Assembly (NCBI GenBank): GCA_963575745.1
Contig: CAUYUJ010019893.1
Coordinates: 124,501-188,500, forward strand
Length of the DNA stretch: 64,000 bases
Direction of reading: 5' to 3'
Source: Prorocentrum cordatum
Lineage: Eukaryota; Sar; Dinophyceae; Prorocentrales; Prorocentraceae
Positions 1 through 14,505 of this stretch are shown here, piece after piece (the first letter of the stretch is position 1; each line of letters begins with the position of its first letter). The notes under the pieces were generated by a model that saw only the letters and a list, made by a program, of their open reading frames with translations, was not told where the DNA came from and did not search any database. A program made the translations under genes and the position numbers.

Positions 1-708
1 ACCCTTGTCCCGCACATCAACGTCATGGAGAAACTGTTGTACATTGCTGGAGATAGATGGGGGAAGAAGCAAAGGGATATCGAGTCCAACGCTGCTCGCC
101 AGGAGGGTTCAACAAGCGGCGTCGACTTGGGCGCCTTTCCGAAGCGGGACCTTCGGCTACCTTTGGCGTGCGACGGCGTCGTGGAGAGTACGTTCATCGA
201 CGAGACGTGGAGGCTGATGTCAGATTCAGATGCGTGGCAAACTATTCCAGCAACGCACATGACTAAGGAGTGGCAGGCCAAGGTGTTTATGATGCTGTCG
301 CGCGGCCTCTGCATCATGCGCGAGCTGCGCACCGATCATTGCAATTATCCGTACAAGACGTTCGGGATCATCAGCAACCCTGAGCTCGCAACAGAGGTGG
401 TGAGAGATGCCGAGTGCGGTAAAGGGATGGATGCATGGTCTATGCAGTTTGTTATTTTCCACGATAAGCAGTTGCTTTCGCCCAGTGCCCAGGCCGACCT
501 GAGGAGCACTGCGCTTCTCATGGCAGACGAGACAGTTCAAATCGAATACCGCCATCAGAAAAGAAACAGGCGTTTCCAGGTGGGGAGGTCCGTGCAACGA
601 CGAGTTGTTGATATGTATGGCCTGAACACATATTGGATCAATGAGCAGTTGGAGGCTGCGGCCAGGGGCTGGTGGGGACATAAATCGACTGCCAGAGCCG
701 AGCGTTGA
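1..708 (+). CDS. Hypothetical protein, 5'-partial, ends at an in-frame TGA
   Basis: The frame is open from the first base of the window (235 codons), so the true start lies upstream; the first Met is at 25. The protein is of mixed composition and looks genuinely coding (for example MTKEWQAKVFMML, ELRTDHCNYPYKTFGIIS, VDMYGLNTYWINEQL), unlike the Arg/Pro/Ala-rich frames around it. I recognise no domain, signal peptide or membrane segment. The frame ends at TGA 706-708, but the same frame continues in plausible sequence to 888 (see next entry). Codons are GC-rich but not extreme. The family is unknown to me. Confidence 0.6.
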   Translation, partial: TLVPHINVMEKLLYIAGDRWGKKQRDIESNAARQEGSTSGVDLGAFPKRDLRLPLACDGVVESTFIDETWRLMSDSDAWQTIPATHMTKEWQAKVFMMLSRGLCIMRELRTDHCNYPYKTFGIISNPELATEVVRDAECGKGMDAWSMQFVIFHDKQLLSPSAQADLRSTALLMADETVQIEYRHQKRNRRFQVGRSVQRRVVDMYGLNTYWINEQLEAAARGWWGHKSTARAER

Positions 709-1222
709 CGCGCCGCCAGCGGGGGCGGCGACGACGACCAGGGCCACCAGGGCCAGGGCGAGCCGACGCCGAAGTCTCGCAAGCTATCGTCCTGGGATGC
801 CTTTCGCGGCGAACAGACGGCGGGGCTGCAGGGGGCGGCTCGCCCGTCAGTCATGGGAGTTGTCCGGGAGGTACGCGGAGCTCGATGAAGAGGGCCTCCA
901 GAAATACAAGGAGTTGGCAGTGAAAGCCAACGATGCACGGGACGCAGGGAACATGGGGCCACTCGGCGGTGGCGGCGGTGCGCGGCCGCGCGCCGCCCCC
1001 GCGCTTGAGGCTCGCCAGTCGTCGGATATGCAGCTGGCACTCCTCGGCCCAGATCAGCTCGTCGCGAGAGGTCGAGAAGCACGGCAGGCGCTTCGGAGGT
1101 GTCGAGCTTCCGCGCCGGCATCATCCGAGGCCGATGCCGCCGAGAAATGCTTCGCGGGAGACCTCGCCGACTGGCCCCCTGGCGGCACTCGAAGGCATAT
1201 ATCCTCACCACCTCCGCCGTGA
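709..1222 (+). pseudogene. HMG-box-like segment, frame-broken
   Basis: Reading on in the frame of the upstream gene past TGA 706-708 gives an acidic linker (GGGDDDQGHQGQGE) and then KSRKLSSWDAFRGEQ. After a shift to the next frame near 850-865 comes SWELSGRYAELDEEGLQKY and KELAVKANDARDAGN. Together these resemble an HMG-box: an aromatic residue in helix 1, then the 'L..RY..L.+E....Y.ELA' pattern of helices 2 and 3. The frame change and the TGA suggest a decayed copy, or assembly indels. HMG-box identity is inference from pattern only. Confidence 0.35.
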
Positions 1223-1239
1223 TCACGATGGTGGGGGCG

Positions 1240-1805
1240 CTGAAGATTGGAACGCCATGCTTGGGCGACGCTTGTACATGATGTCTGCGAGGTTCCCGCA
1301 GTGTAGGATGATGGCGGGGCAGATTGCCTCTTTGAGAGCACGCGGCGGCAACCATGACGTGTCTCTTACGCTTGGCCTTATCGACGCTACGCACGACGCA
1401 TCGTGCAGGGTGGTGCAGGACAGCGTCGTGCCAGAGGTTGCAGGAGCAACGCCTCCCCCACTGGCGACTTATCTATGCAGGGCTGCTAATCGCTGTCTGT
1501 GCAACCCGTTCGGTGGGAACTCCGAGCGCATACGGGAGAACATAGAGAAGGCATCTAAAGCATTCCAGCACGAGGCGGGTGACGATGCATCCTTCGATCG
1601 CGGCGAAGTCGTCGCCATGTTCATCGGCAGGGCTCTCCGCTCAGACATCCCGAACCAGCTCAGGGACACGCTGGGCTTCTTCCTCGCCCACGCGGTGTTC
1701 CAGAAGCTCAAGCCGTACAGGCTTAGTTGGGGCCGACTTGTTCAGGACAGGCGGGGGTTGCATGATCGGGGCAATCAGCATAGCAAGCAACCGATGAGTG
1801 AATGA
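1240..1805 (+). CDS. Hypothetical C-terminal coding block
   Basis: In the frame ending at TGA 1803-1805, the last ~185 codons look coding: MLGRRLYMMSARFPQCRMM, SLTLGLIDATHDASCRVVQ, then a charged helical stretch ERIRENIEKASKAFQHEAG followed by GEVVAMFIGRALRSDIPN and LGFFLAHAVFQKLKPYRL. It lies about 20 bases after the HMG-like piece but in another frame, so it is either a later exon of the same gene or part of the same decayed copy. No family recognised. Confidence 0.45.
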
Positions 1806-2660
1806 GTGATGCAGGGCTAATGATGATGGGAGGAGCGGCGGGGTAGGGCGTTTCAGGAGTAGGGGTGCGGGGGGGGGGGGGGGGGGCGGAGAGACAAGCG
1901 CACGCGTGTGATGTGCGTCAGCCTCACCAGCGATTAGCTAGCACAGCATCGGGGCACTCGGGCAACGATTTGCTCGTCGGGAGGGGGCCTGGATGGGGCA
2001 TGCTGACAGGTCTTTGTATGATTAACTCTTGCATTGCATCCCAGTCGCCCCGCCCCCAATGCCAGCGGCCCCCCCACCCAGCAACGCAGCTCAAATCACT
2101 AGTGCATGCCGGGCCCCGAAAGAAAACCGCGGGAGTGCCTCGGGATCCACCGCCATCGCATCGATCCTCACACTCGCCCTCATATTGGCTTCTCGCGCCC
2201 TCTCCCTGTGCAAGAGCCCGAGCATTGGTGCCCCGCTCTCCCGCAGCGGGGTGCAGGGGCGAGCGGGGGCGAGCACCGAGTAGGTGGACACGCATGCGCG
2301 AGCTTCGACGCTAACCCCCTCGCCCTCATCACCTCGCCCCCCGCCCGACTCCATCCTTATCTTCCGCCCTCCTTCCTCAGCTCTCCGCTATCCCTCCTTC
2401 GCCCCTCCATTGTCATCCCCCTTGATTGCGTCATTCCTTCCCCGCGCCCTTGCCTCCCATGCCAAACCATCGCCTCCTCTCTCATACCGAGCCCTCGCCC
2501 GCGTCCATGATGTCTAGCCCTCCCCCGCCCTCGCGGGGAGGGCGATGGCGATCGTCGGCTGGATTGCGCCGCTCTGGACGGAGCTCGTCTCGAGGATAAG
2601 CTGCAACTGGAAGGTCGCCGTCTTCCCGTGCTTGCTCAGTTAGGCAACCGTGCTCCTTTC
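1806..2660. other. Non-coding stretch, pyrimidine-rich
   Basis: No coding-like frame seen. It contains a G-run (1869-1886) and a C/T-rich stretch (about 2330-2480). The end (2640-2668) has a pyrimidine-rich tract and CAG, compatible with a splice acceptor for the next coding block. Confidence 0.5.
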
Positions 2661-2661
2661 C

Positions 2662-3433
2662 AGTTGCAGGTGCGTTTCGACCAGTCGATGTACTGGGAAG
2701 TTGTTTTCTGGGATGTGAGCTTGAGGCGCGAGCGCGTCGGTGTTTTCAGGCCGTCTCGCTTCGAAGCTCACCTTCGTGATTGCACGATTTTAAACATCTG
2801 GGACCCTAGGAAATTCAAGAGGGAACGGCTGGCAGCGAGGGCTCTATACTGGGCGGCAGAGGCTAGTTCTTCCGAGCCAGGTGATGGATCGGATCATGCC
2901 CCACGTCCTCAGCCGTCGTCCGACGAGGACTTTTTTTTCGATGAAGTCGCTTGGGAGTTGTTCGGGTCGCCCTCTGCGTGCGGGGACGAGGGGGGCCACA
3001 GCGCTGCCCCTACCCCTCCCATCGGGCCTGGGGGCAGCGAGGGCGAATGTCCCCCCCGCGAGGCAGCGGCGCCAGGGCCTCCGTTGCCACCTCCCCCCGC
3101 GCCTCCTGCCGCCCCTCCAGCAAGTTCCTCGGGTGGTTCGGTTGTCCAGTTGCGCCTGGGCGTGCTTGACGCGCAGCGCGCCCCCTCTAAGCGGTCGAAG
3201 TGCACCGTATGTGGTGAATGTATTCCCCTGCGGGGTTTGCGCTTGGAGGTTTCCGTGGCCCAGAGGAAGCATCATGTTATCGGCACGTCGTTTGCGCCGC
3301 GTTCGATGATACCCCGCACCCTGAAGGTAGCGTTCGCATCGTCCAAGACGCCAGAGGGCGCGATGTGTGGACTGAGAGCGAGACTGCCGATATCGATGCG
3401 TGCATTGCGAGGCTGAGGAGGCCTCCAGCATAG
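2662..3433 (+). pseudogene. Zinc-finger-like hypothetical protein with one frame change
   Basis: The 5' part (frame of 2628-3416) reads VRFDQSMYWEVVFWDVSLRR, then an acidic/Pro-rich linker (SSDEDFFFDEVAWELF, poly-Pro), then SKCTVCGECIPLRGLRLEV. The conserved-looking continuation lies in the next frame: GPEEASCYRHVVCAAFDD, VRIVQDARGRDVWTESETAD, ending at TAG 3431-3433. Joined near 3250-3270 they form C-x2-C-x~25-H-x2-C, the spacing of PARP-type zinc fingers, which bind DNA ends. The break means either decay or a 1-base assembly error. Domain assignment is inference from cysteine/histidine spacing. Confidence 0.4.
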
Positions 3434-4249
3434 TGCGCGCGTGTGCTGTCACTGTTGCTTTCTGTGCTTTGATACTGACAAGGTAAATGTGATTCGTGTT
3501 ACCCCCTGCCATCGGCCCATTGTCACCTCCCCCCCCCCGTCTGGGTTGATTCCCGCGCGCGGCGCGGGAGGCGGAAGGCGTCGATGCATCGTGTAATGTT
3601 GTATTAGCAGCCCCTTCTTTGGCACCCAAGGCACACATCTTATCGTGAGTTTCACATCCAGGGTGAGCCGTCCATAACGCATGAGTCGATTGCTCATTTA
3701 CTCGCATATAATCACTCCGTGCTCGCTGGCGGGAACACCTCAACAGCTCATAAGTTCACAACTGCGTGGCAACATCTCCTGAACAGCAATCGCGTTTGGG
3801 CCGCATTTGGGCGGGGGAACTATCGTTTGAAATACTGGGCGCTTCGCGCGCCGAGAACGGCGACATACGACCAGTCCCAGTGACAGCTACTGAACCCATG
3901 ATGGGCCCCTGGTGGTCGCCCGTCACTGCCCGTCGCCGCCGCCAGGCGCCACTTGCATTGCTTTGCGTTGTATTGCGTCGGGCTGCAAATCATTTCAATG
4001 TATTGCGCTGCTCCTCGTGTTCTTGCACTGCGTTGCTATGCTTAGCATTGCAGTGCGTTGCTTATCAGTGTTCTAAGTTGCCTTGCGTCGTTTGTTGAGG
4101 CGCTGCAATGCATGGCATCGAATTGCACAGCATTTCTTTGCGTTGCACCTTCCCGCGCTTTTTTTCGACTCGGCACATAGATTGCATGGGATGCATGCAG
4201 TTCTCGACGTCTCTGGCACCACAAATACTACACCACCTTTACTGCGCCG
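3434..4249. other. Intergenic; degenerate TTGCG-rich repeat at 3950-4145
   Basis: No supportable gene. From about 3950 to 4145 the sequence is a degenerate short tandem repeat built on TTGCGTTG / CATTGCA words (ctttgcgttgtattgcg, gcattgcagtgcgttgc), with no fixed period. Confidence 0.5.
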
Positions 4250-4992
4250 CAGATTCTCCTTTCTAAAAGACTAATAGATTCTACCCCCCCCCCCACCCCC
4301 CTGGACTTATCGGTTCCCCCGCGCGTGCTGTAAAGTACATATGATTCTGACCGCATGTCCATCCTAAATATGAATTCATACCATCCCAGCCAAGCCGGGT
4401 TCCCCCCCCTGCGGTTCCCTTGTAAAACAATCTATGCGGTGACATGTTTTGTTCTAACACAGCACTTTGTCACGAATCCCTTGCAACAAATGCGACGAAG
4501 TGCACGCGCGCGCGTCGCGGTGCGCGCATGCCGAAATCCTTCAAAAACCTTCGGTTCCGGAGAGATTTCAAAATTAAATTTCAAAAAAAAAAAAAAAAAA
4601 AAAACATGTAAAAAACACATGGTTCCGCAACGCTGATTCAAAAACAAACTTACGCGCGAGCTCTTGCGAAATCTTAAGAAAAACCATAGGTTTTCCAAGA
4701 TTTTCACAAAATGCTACCAAACGGGCTTCGCGCGCGCATGTCGAAATCTGTCGAACGCTCTTGCGCGTGTGCCGTCGCGAGAATCCTCTGCAAAAAATGG
4801 TGCGAAGTGCAGGCGCGCGCGTCGCCGCGGGCGTATGCCGAAATCCTTCAAAAACCTTCGGTTTCGGAAGAATTTCGAAATCGTGCGTCCAAAAAACTTA
4901 CAAAAACACAAGGTTTCGCAACACGGGTTTACAACAAAATTGTGCGCGCGCGCTCTTGCGTCGTCGTCGTCGTCGTCGTCCTCCCTCCTCCC

Positions 4993-5027
<35 letters not shown>

Positions 5028-5137
5028 TTCTGTCTTTCCTCGTCGTCTTTGGCGTCGTCGTCGTTTCCGTCGTCGTTGTCGCCGTGGTCGTCCTCCCTCG
5101 TTGTCTTCGTCGGCGTCTCGTCGTTGTCCCTCCTATT

Positions 5138-5168
<31 letters not shown>

Positions 5169-5420
5169 GGTCTTCACTCCTCCCTCGTCGTTATCCTCCT
5201 CCCTCGTCGTCGTCGTCCGTCGTCGGCGTCTCGTCGTCGTCCCTCCTATTTCGTCGCGTCGTCGTCGTCGTCTTCGTCGTCGTTGTCGTCGTCGTCTTCC
5301 CTCCTCCCTCGTCGTTGTCGTCGTCGGCGTCGCCGTCCTTCCTCCTTCTTCGTCGTTGGCGTCGTCGCCGTCCTCCCTCCTCCATCGTCGTTGTCGTCGT
5401 TGTCGCCGTCGTCGTTGTTT
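4250..5420 (+). repeat. Dispersed repeat copy A, with (GTC)n tail
   Basis: Begins at TTCTCCTTTCTAAA and matches 56705-57740 in the same orientation, nearly base for base over long stretches. Landmarks: GGACTTATCGGTTCCCC, then two ~308-bp related sub-units starting GAATCCCTTGCAA (4473) and GAATCCTCTGCAA (4781), each with CGCGCGCGTCG and CCGAAATCCTTCAAAAACC. The copy runs into a (GTC)n tract that keeps the same interruptions in both copies. An A22 run (4583-4604) is private to this copy. No protein-coding pattern. Confidence 0.8.
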
Positions 5421-5620
5421 CTCCTCCCTCGTCGTCGTCTCCGTTGGCGACGTCGTCGTCGTCTTCGTCGTCGTCGTCGGCGTCGTTGTCGTCGTCGTCG
5501 GTGTCGTCGTCGTCGTTGTCGTCGTCGAAAACATTGGAGACGTCGTCGGTGTCGTCGCAGTCGCTGTCGGCGGCGCCGTCGTCGTCGATGTCGCTGTCGT
5601 CGTCGGCATCGGTGTCGTGG
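4960..5620 (+). repeat. (GTC)n/(CGT)n microsatellite
   Basis: About 660 bp of GTC/CGT triplets interrupted by CCTCCCTCCTCC words. Both strands stay open, giving artefactual Ser/Val-, Arg- or Asp-rich frames. Confidence 0.95.
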
Positions 5621-5810
5621 CCAAGTGCCACGCAGTACCTACCGTCACGGTCTTGTCTGAAGATGTCTTGCGACCAAGTTGCGGGTGGGAGGGTGGGATG
5701 TTTGCACGAGCAGTGGAGAGGACAGCTTCAAGACAGTCGAAGTGGATGGCACCGCATAGATTGCACCAGCCTCCCCCCTCCTCCCCCGCCCCCCCTCCTC
5801 TCCCCACCTC

Positions 5811-6611
5811 GTGGCCGCGTCGGCCCACGCCTTCCAGCTGCCGCCCCCGCCGCGGCCGTCGCGGCGGCCCCGCACGCGGGCGCAGCAGCCCGTTGTGGTG
5901 CCGCCGCCAAAGTGCGATCGTGCTCAGCGTGCGCCGAGTGCGCCGAGTGCGCTGTCGCCCGCCCTCCCGCCAGCCTGGCGTCCGCGGGCGAAGGCGGCGC
6001 CGCCGCTTAAGCCGCTTGCGCCGAGTGCGCCGTTGTTCCACGCCCCACCGCGTGCGCCGAGCGCGCTGCCGCGCCAAGGCGCGCCCGTCACTCCACCGCG
6101 CCGCGGCGCGCCCACCACCCCGCCACTCCGCGGAGCTGGCATCGCCGAGGGGCCAGCGAGGGCGCACGCCCCGCATGGCGGCTGCGATTTCCAAGTGGGG
6201 CCAGCGGTGGCGCCTCGCCCTGCTGGCGACCGTTCGCGCAGCCCTGGTCGCGAGCCTCGCGGTCAGTCGCGGGGCCCCGAGCAGCAGTCAGGGTCGAGGA
6301 TACAGCTCGTGCCCGACGATGATGGGCTCGACGTCGTCGACAACAACGGTGATTGTGTGCGGGTCAGCGCCGCGCTCGTCCGTCGTTGGCAGGAGGTTGA
6401 CTACTTGTTTTTTGATTTCAAGCGCCTTTCGGGCGAGTGCAGCAAGCGTTCGAGCGAGCTCGACATGCTCGCCGAGAAGTGCGACCCAGCTTACGACAAA
6501 TGGCGCACCGCTGAGGTGGCGGCCGATGCCGCCAGTCAGTACCTCCCGCAGGAGGTCAGACGTGATGTCCGCCACCATGTGCGGGCTCACGGCGGCCGAG
6601 ATGATCATTGA
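5811..6611 (+). CDS. Hypothetical protein, Pro/Ala/Arg-rich N-part with charged C-terminal domain
   Basis: Open frame to TGA 6609-6611. Residues 1-165 are low-complexity Pro/Ala/Arg, with an SR-like RSRSPGREPRGQSRG just before the change. Residues ~170-266 look folded and coding: SRIQLVPDDDGLDVVDNNGD, VRVSAALVRRWQEVDYLFFD, FKRLSGECSKRSSELDMLAE, then YDKWRTAEVAADAASQYLPQ. The charged, helical C-part resembles in style the protein at 15160. No clear ATG start; an upstream exon is likely. Function unknown. Confidence 0.5.
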   Translation: MAASAHAFQLPPPPRPSRRPRTRAQQPVVVPPPKCDRAQRAPSAPSALSPALPPAWRPRAKAAPPLKPLAPSAPLFHAPPRAPSALPRQGAPVTPPRRGAPTTPPLRGAGIAEGPARAHAPHGGCDFQVGPAVAPRPAGDRSRSPGREPRGQSRGPEQQSGSRIQLVPDDDGLDVVDNNGDCVRVSAALVRRWQEVDYLFFDFKRLSGECSKRSSELDMLAEKCDPAYDKWRTAEVAADAASQYLPQEVRRDVRHHVRAHGGRDDH

Positions 6612-6655
6612 GCATGCTCTGGGCAAACCTGCAAACCCCCCACCTCCACCTCGCC

Positions 6656-7440
6656 CTCTCCAGGCGGAGGAGGGGGGGGAGGAGGAAGGGAGAGGGGGAG
6701 GAGGAGGGGGGCGAGGAGGAGGAGGAGGAAGAGCAGCAGGAGGAACAGGAGGAGGACAAGGCAAAATCCAGGGCGCATCAGCGATGTTGCTGAACAGCCT
6801 CCCGTCCCATGCCGCCTCTTCACACGTCCATAGATGCGATTCCTTTTTCACACGCAGTCGCAATATGTTTTACACGCGTGCGCTTGACACGATGATATGT
6901 ACTGCACGGTCGTTTTAATACGATACGGCCACATTACGACATGTTCGTGCTAGGGATGGGGCGGCAGGAACCGGGATGGGGGAGGGGGGGGGGGGGGGGG
7001 GTGGGGGGGGGCGGGGGGGGTGAGACACGGGGCGTTGTGATTCCACAGCGAGGACACAACGCCGAAATATGATTTTGAGCATCGCCGATGTTTTCGAACA
7101 TTGTGGAATACTTGTTACAGCACAATGGGGACATAGTCAAACACCAACGTATCCACCATTTGAGGGATTATCATGCAACCATCCTCATGTGACCCACAAC
7201 GTTACGGGAACAGTACCATTATGCTTACGTATATTACGGGCATGCATGTGCGACAGCACTATTCAATCATTGATGTCATGCTGAGTTAATACATTTGCAA
7301 TAACGATTTGTTTGAAACGCAAGTGACATAATCCAGACATTGTTTGGGGCACCATGTATACATTCGCAAGACATCCCTAGGGCATTAAACTTTAAATGCC
7401 GAATCATTCTTCGGACATCATGAACACGCATTGAAAAGGC
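6656..7440. other. (GGA)n tract, G-runs and gene-free sequence
   Basis: 6656-6765 is a GGA/GGGGA-rich microsatellite. 6978-7021 is a G-rich run. 7022-7440 is ordinary, relatively AT-richer sequence in which I see no gene. Confidence 0.6.
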
Positions 7441-8060
7441 GACCCTGGCGACGGACCCATAGCCGCGCTGTTGGGGGCACCGCGGGGCAGGCGGTTGGCA
7501 CGGGGGAACGCGCCATGGGGCCGCGAAGCGCGTGAGACTTGTGAACATGGAAAGGGTCCGCCAGCATGCGGCGGGAACCAAATGTGGGCTGCTGGGGGAG
7601 GTGGGGCGCGTGGGAAATGCAGCGCATAAGGCTTTCCGTGATTCTTTCCATAGGGCCCCGAAGCGCGTGATGGGTGTGGCGATGTGCGCGCGGGGAGCGC
7701 GTGCGCACTGTGTTCCTGTGTCCTTTGGTGAAATTCCATTTGGTGCCGAGAAGCGCGGGGCGGTTGCCGCGGGAAACAGGGGGGCGAGATGCATGCGGAC
7801 TGCGCCGAAGGACCTTCAGTGAAAGTCCGCATTGGGCTGCGAAGCGTGCATGGGGCGTGCCGAAATTGGTTGTGCGAGGCGCGAGCGACGGGTGCTACTG
7901 CTGGGACGTTCGACGGGCCTCCGCATAGGGCCCCGAAGTGCGTGATGGCTGTGCCGAACTGGGCCGAGTGGGGCGGGTGCGAACCCATTGGGGCCTTCGG
8001 CTGAGCTCCCTATGGGGCCAAGTACAGCGAGGAGGGCGCGTGCGCATGGGCGTGGGGTGG

Positions 8061-8071
8061 TGTGTGTGTGA

Positions 8072-8121
<50 letters not shown>

Positions 8122-8227
8122 TGTGGTGTGGGTGGGTGGGTGGTGGTGGGGTGGGTGGGTGGGTGGGTGGGTGGTGTGGTGGGTGGGTGGGTGGGTGGGT
8201 GGGTGGAGGGGGGGGGGGGGGGGGGGG
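8061..8227 (+). repeat. (TG)n-(GGGT)n-G21 compound microsatellite
   Basis: TG dinucleotides (8061-8129), then GGTG/GGGT tetramers, then a G-run (8207-8227), lying between units of the diverged 90-bp array. Confidence 0.95.
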
Positions 8228-9329
8228 TCGCATGCGAACGAACGCCGCTACTGGCTACTGAGGCTTGTCGGCTGAGCTCCCAATGGGGCCACGAAGCGTT
8301 TGAGGCGCGCTCCAGCAGGGGCGACGGTGACGCGTGCACACTGCCATTGGGGCATGCGGTGCTGCCCCCCCATGAGGCCCAGAGACGCGCGAAGGGCTCG
8401 CCGGAAATATGCTGACGGGGCGCATGCGAACACATCCGATGGTGCATGCAAGGAGTTCCCTGCGGAGGCGCGAGACGTGCACGGGGCGCGCGGGGCTGCG
8501 TAAGGGGGGGGGGGGGGGCTCATGCAAACACAGCCTGAAGCTTTCGGTGGAGCCTCCTGAGGAACAACGGAACGCGTCGCGGGCGCGCCGAAATGCATGG
8601 GGGGGGGAGGGGGGAGGGGGCATGCGAACACCGCCGCTGACATCCTTCGGTGGGACCCTTATGCGGCCGCGAATCGCGCGAGGGGTGCGCCGAAATGCAT
8701 GGGGTGGGCGCGTGCGAACGCCGCCACTAGGCCTTTGGTGGAGTTCCCTATTGGGCCACAAAGCGTGCGAGGGGCGTGCCGACATCGGCAGGTCGCGCGT
8801 GCCATCGGGGCCTTCGATGGAGCTCCCTATGGGGCCGCGAAACATGCGGGGCGTGCGCCGACAGCATTCGAGTGCGCATGCAAACACTGCGCCTCGGAGG
8901 CATTCGGTGGAGTTCCTTGTGGGGCCAGGAAGCGCGTGAGGTCTGTTGCAGGCTTGATAAACATGCGCACGCCCACGCCGCCAAAGAGACTTTCGGTGGA
9001 ACTGTATATGGCGCCACGAAACTTCATGGGCGCGCCGAAACGTGGGTGGGTGGGGGGGGGGGGGGGGGGGGTGTGCGCGAGCGAACGCCGCCACTGAGGC
9101 TTTCAATGGAGCTCCAAATGGGGCCGCGAAGCGTGCGAGGGGCGCGCCGAAATAAATGAGGGGTGCGCGTGCGAACACAGCCACTTAGGTATTCGGTGGA
9201 GCTCCCCTATGGGGCCGCGAGACGTGCATGGGGTGTTCTGTTTTGCGTGGGTGGGGAGTGGGGGGTGCGAACGCGGCCGCTGGGGTTGTCCGTGGGGCGC
9301 GAAAAGTGCGAGGTGCTTTCGGGAATGCA

Positions 9330-9330
9330 T

Positions 9331-9368
<38 letters not shown>

Positions 9369-9385
9369 GGGGGTGGGGGGGGGGG
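9330..9385 (+). repeat. Long poly-G run
   Basis: A ~37-bp uninterrupted G-run followed by shorter G-runs, inside the diverged array. Confidence 0.95.
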
Positions 9386-10344
9386 TGCGTGCGAACACGC
9401 CACTGGGATATTCGGTGGAGCTCTGTATGGGGCAACGAGCATGTGTGAGGGTGTGCCCTAATACATGGGAGGGGGGTGGGGTGGGGGGGGGGCGGGGGCC
9501 GTTTGTGCGAACGCAGCCTGGGGCTTTCGGTGGGGTTCCCTATGGCGCCACGAAGCGCGTGCGTGGTGGGCCGAAATGCGCGGGGGGGGGGGCGCGTGCG
9601 AACGCCGCAAGTACAGCCTTCGGTTGGGCTTCATGTGGGTCCACGAAGCGTGCGTTGGCGTTCCGAAGTGCATGGGATGGGCGCATGCGAACACCGCCAC
9701 TAGGGTGGGGCGCCCTATGGGGCCACGAAGCGCACGCATGCGGGACGCATGCGAATGCCGCCACTGCCTGCGGTGGTGCCTCCGATGGGGCCGCGGAACG
9801 CGCGGTGGAGCATGCCGAAATACAGGAGGTGCGGGGGTGGGGTGGGGGGTGGGGCGGGTGGGAGGGCACGCGAGCGCCGCCACTGCGGCCTTCGGTGGAG
9901 CCCCCTGTGGGGCCACGAAGCTTGCGAGGATTGCACAGACATGCCTGAGGGGGGGTGGGGGGTGCATGCGAACGCCGCCACTAAGGCCATCGGTGGAGCC
10001 CCGCGAAATGTGCGATGATATACTACGGGGGTAGGGGGGGAGGGGGGGCATGCGAACGCCGCAGCTGCGGTTTTCGGCGCCCCCCCCCCTCCCCCTGTGG
10101 GGCAACGAAATGGGGAAGGGCGTGCCGACATGCGCGGGAAGGGGGGGGGGGGGGGCGCGGGTGCTTGCGAACGCCGCCGCCAGGGCCCCCGATCGAGCTC
10201 CACCTCCCGGGGCCGCGAAGCGCGCGACGGGCGCGCCGACGTGCATGGGGGGGGGGGGGGGGCGCCGCCAAAAGGGCCTTCGGCGGGGATCCATGCGGTG
10301 CCCAGAGGCGCGTGAGGGGTGCACTGGAACACACGGGGGCATGA

Positions 10345-13300
<2,956 letters not shown>

Positions 13301-13309
13301 GCGGCGCAC

Positions 13310-14505
13310 ATGGGGCGTGAACCCCTTGGAGGCGCGAGCCCCCATGGGGGCGCAAGCCACCATGGGGGCGCGAGACCCATGGGCGCGCGAACCCACGGGA
13401 GCGCGAACCCCATAAGGGGCGCGAGCCGCGAACCCCACTGTGGCCTTTGAACCCCCATGGGGACGCACGCGCAATTTAGGCGCTGGGTGCGCGAAACCAC
13501 ACGGGGGCGCGAACCCAATGGGGGCGCGAACCCATGGGTGCGCGAACCCCATGGGGGCGCGAACCCCGTAGGGGCTTGAATCCCCACATTGGGGCGCGAA
13601 CCCAGTGAGGGCGCGAACCCCATGGGTGCGCGAACCCAATGGGGGCGCGAACCCCGCGGGGGCGCGAACCCCATCGGGGCGAAAATCTTACGCGGGCGCG
13701 AGCCCCATGGGGACTTGAACCCCTTATGGGGGCGCGGACTTCATGGGGGCGCAAACCCCAATGGGAGCGCGAATCCATTGGGGCGCGAACCCCCACGGGA
13801 GCGCGAACCCCATGGAGGCGCGAAGCCAAATAAGGGCGCGGATCCCATGAGGGCCTCGAACCCACTGGGGGCGCGAACCAAGTGGGGGCGTGAACCCTTC
13901 GGGGGCGCGATCCCCATGGGGGCGCGATTGATATAGGGGCGCGAACACCCTGGGGACGCGAACTGTATGGGGGCGCGAACTCTACGGGGGCGCGAACCCC
14001 GTAGGCCGTAGGGGCGCGAACCCCATGCGGGTGCGAAACCCATGGCGGTGCGAACCCCATGCGCGCGCGAATCCTATACGGGGCGCCAGCCCATGGAGGC
14101 GCGAATCCCCATGGGGGCGCGATCGGGCCCCACGGGGGCGCGAACTCGATAGGGGCGCGAACCCCAAGGGGGCGCGATCCCCATCGGGGCATAGGGGCGC
14201 GAACTCCATGGGGCGCGCGACCCCTATGTGCGGGGGCGCGAACCCCATAGGGGACTTGAACCCATATGAGGGCGCGAACCCCATAGGGGCGCGAACTTTA
14301 CAGGGGCGCGACCCCCATGGTGCCGCAAACTGTACGAGGGCGCGAACACCCATGGGTGCGCGAGCTTCACGGGGGCGCAAACCCTATGGGTGCGCGAACA
14401 CCACTGGGGCGCGAACCTGATGGGGGCGCGAAACCAATGGGGGCGCGAACCACCATGGGGTCGCGAACTTTATATGGGGCGCGAACACCCATGGGGGCGC
14501 GAACT
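13310..14505 (+). repeat. 17-18-bp minisatellite, about 65 units, hairpin-forming
   Basis: Tandem array of the unit ATGGGGGCGCGAACCCC with point variants. Each unit contains a self-complementary GGGG/CCCC pair closing a GCGCGAA loop, and each junction makes a second palindrome, CCCCATGGGG. Period slips between 17 and 18 bp. Long frames translating to GARTPWG-like repeats are artefacts. Confidence 0.9.

Larger units (their letters stand above)
7440..10340 (-). repeat. Old, diverged array of the 90-bp repeat family, minus orientation
   Basis: About 25-30 degenerate units of ~90-120 bp. Each carries the complement of the family core: CGGTGGAGCTCCCTATGGGG, then CCGCGAAGCGTGCGAGGGG, then GCGCATGCGAACGCCGCC. 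Units are separated by G-runs, which explains the irregular spacing. It matches the plus-strand arrays at 35372, 43096 and 49890 in reverse complement. Frames here are repeat artefacts. Confidence 0.8.

Noticed and set aside
4664-6918. Frames of 448 and 735 aa through the (GTC)n tract
   Set aside because: Low-complexity Ser/Val/Arg runs from triplet repeats joined to repeat sequence; only the 5811-6611 frame has a coding-like part.
13310-14505. CRISPR-like array of short repeats
   Set aside because: Units are contiguous 17-18-bp tandem copies with no unique spacers and no cas genes; the genome is eukaryotic.
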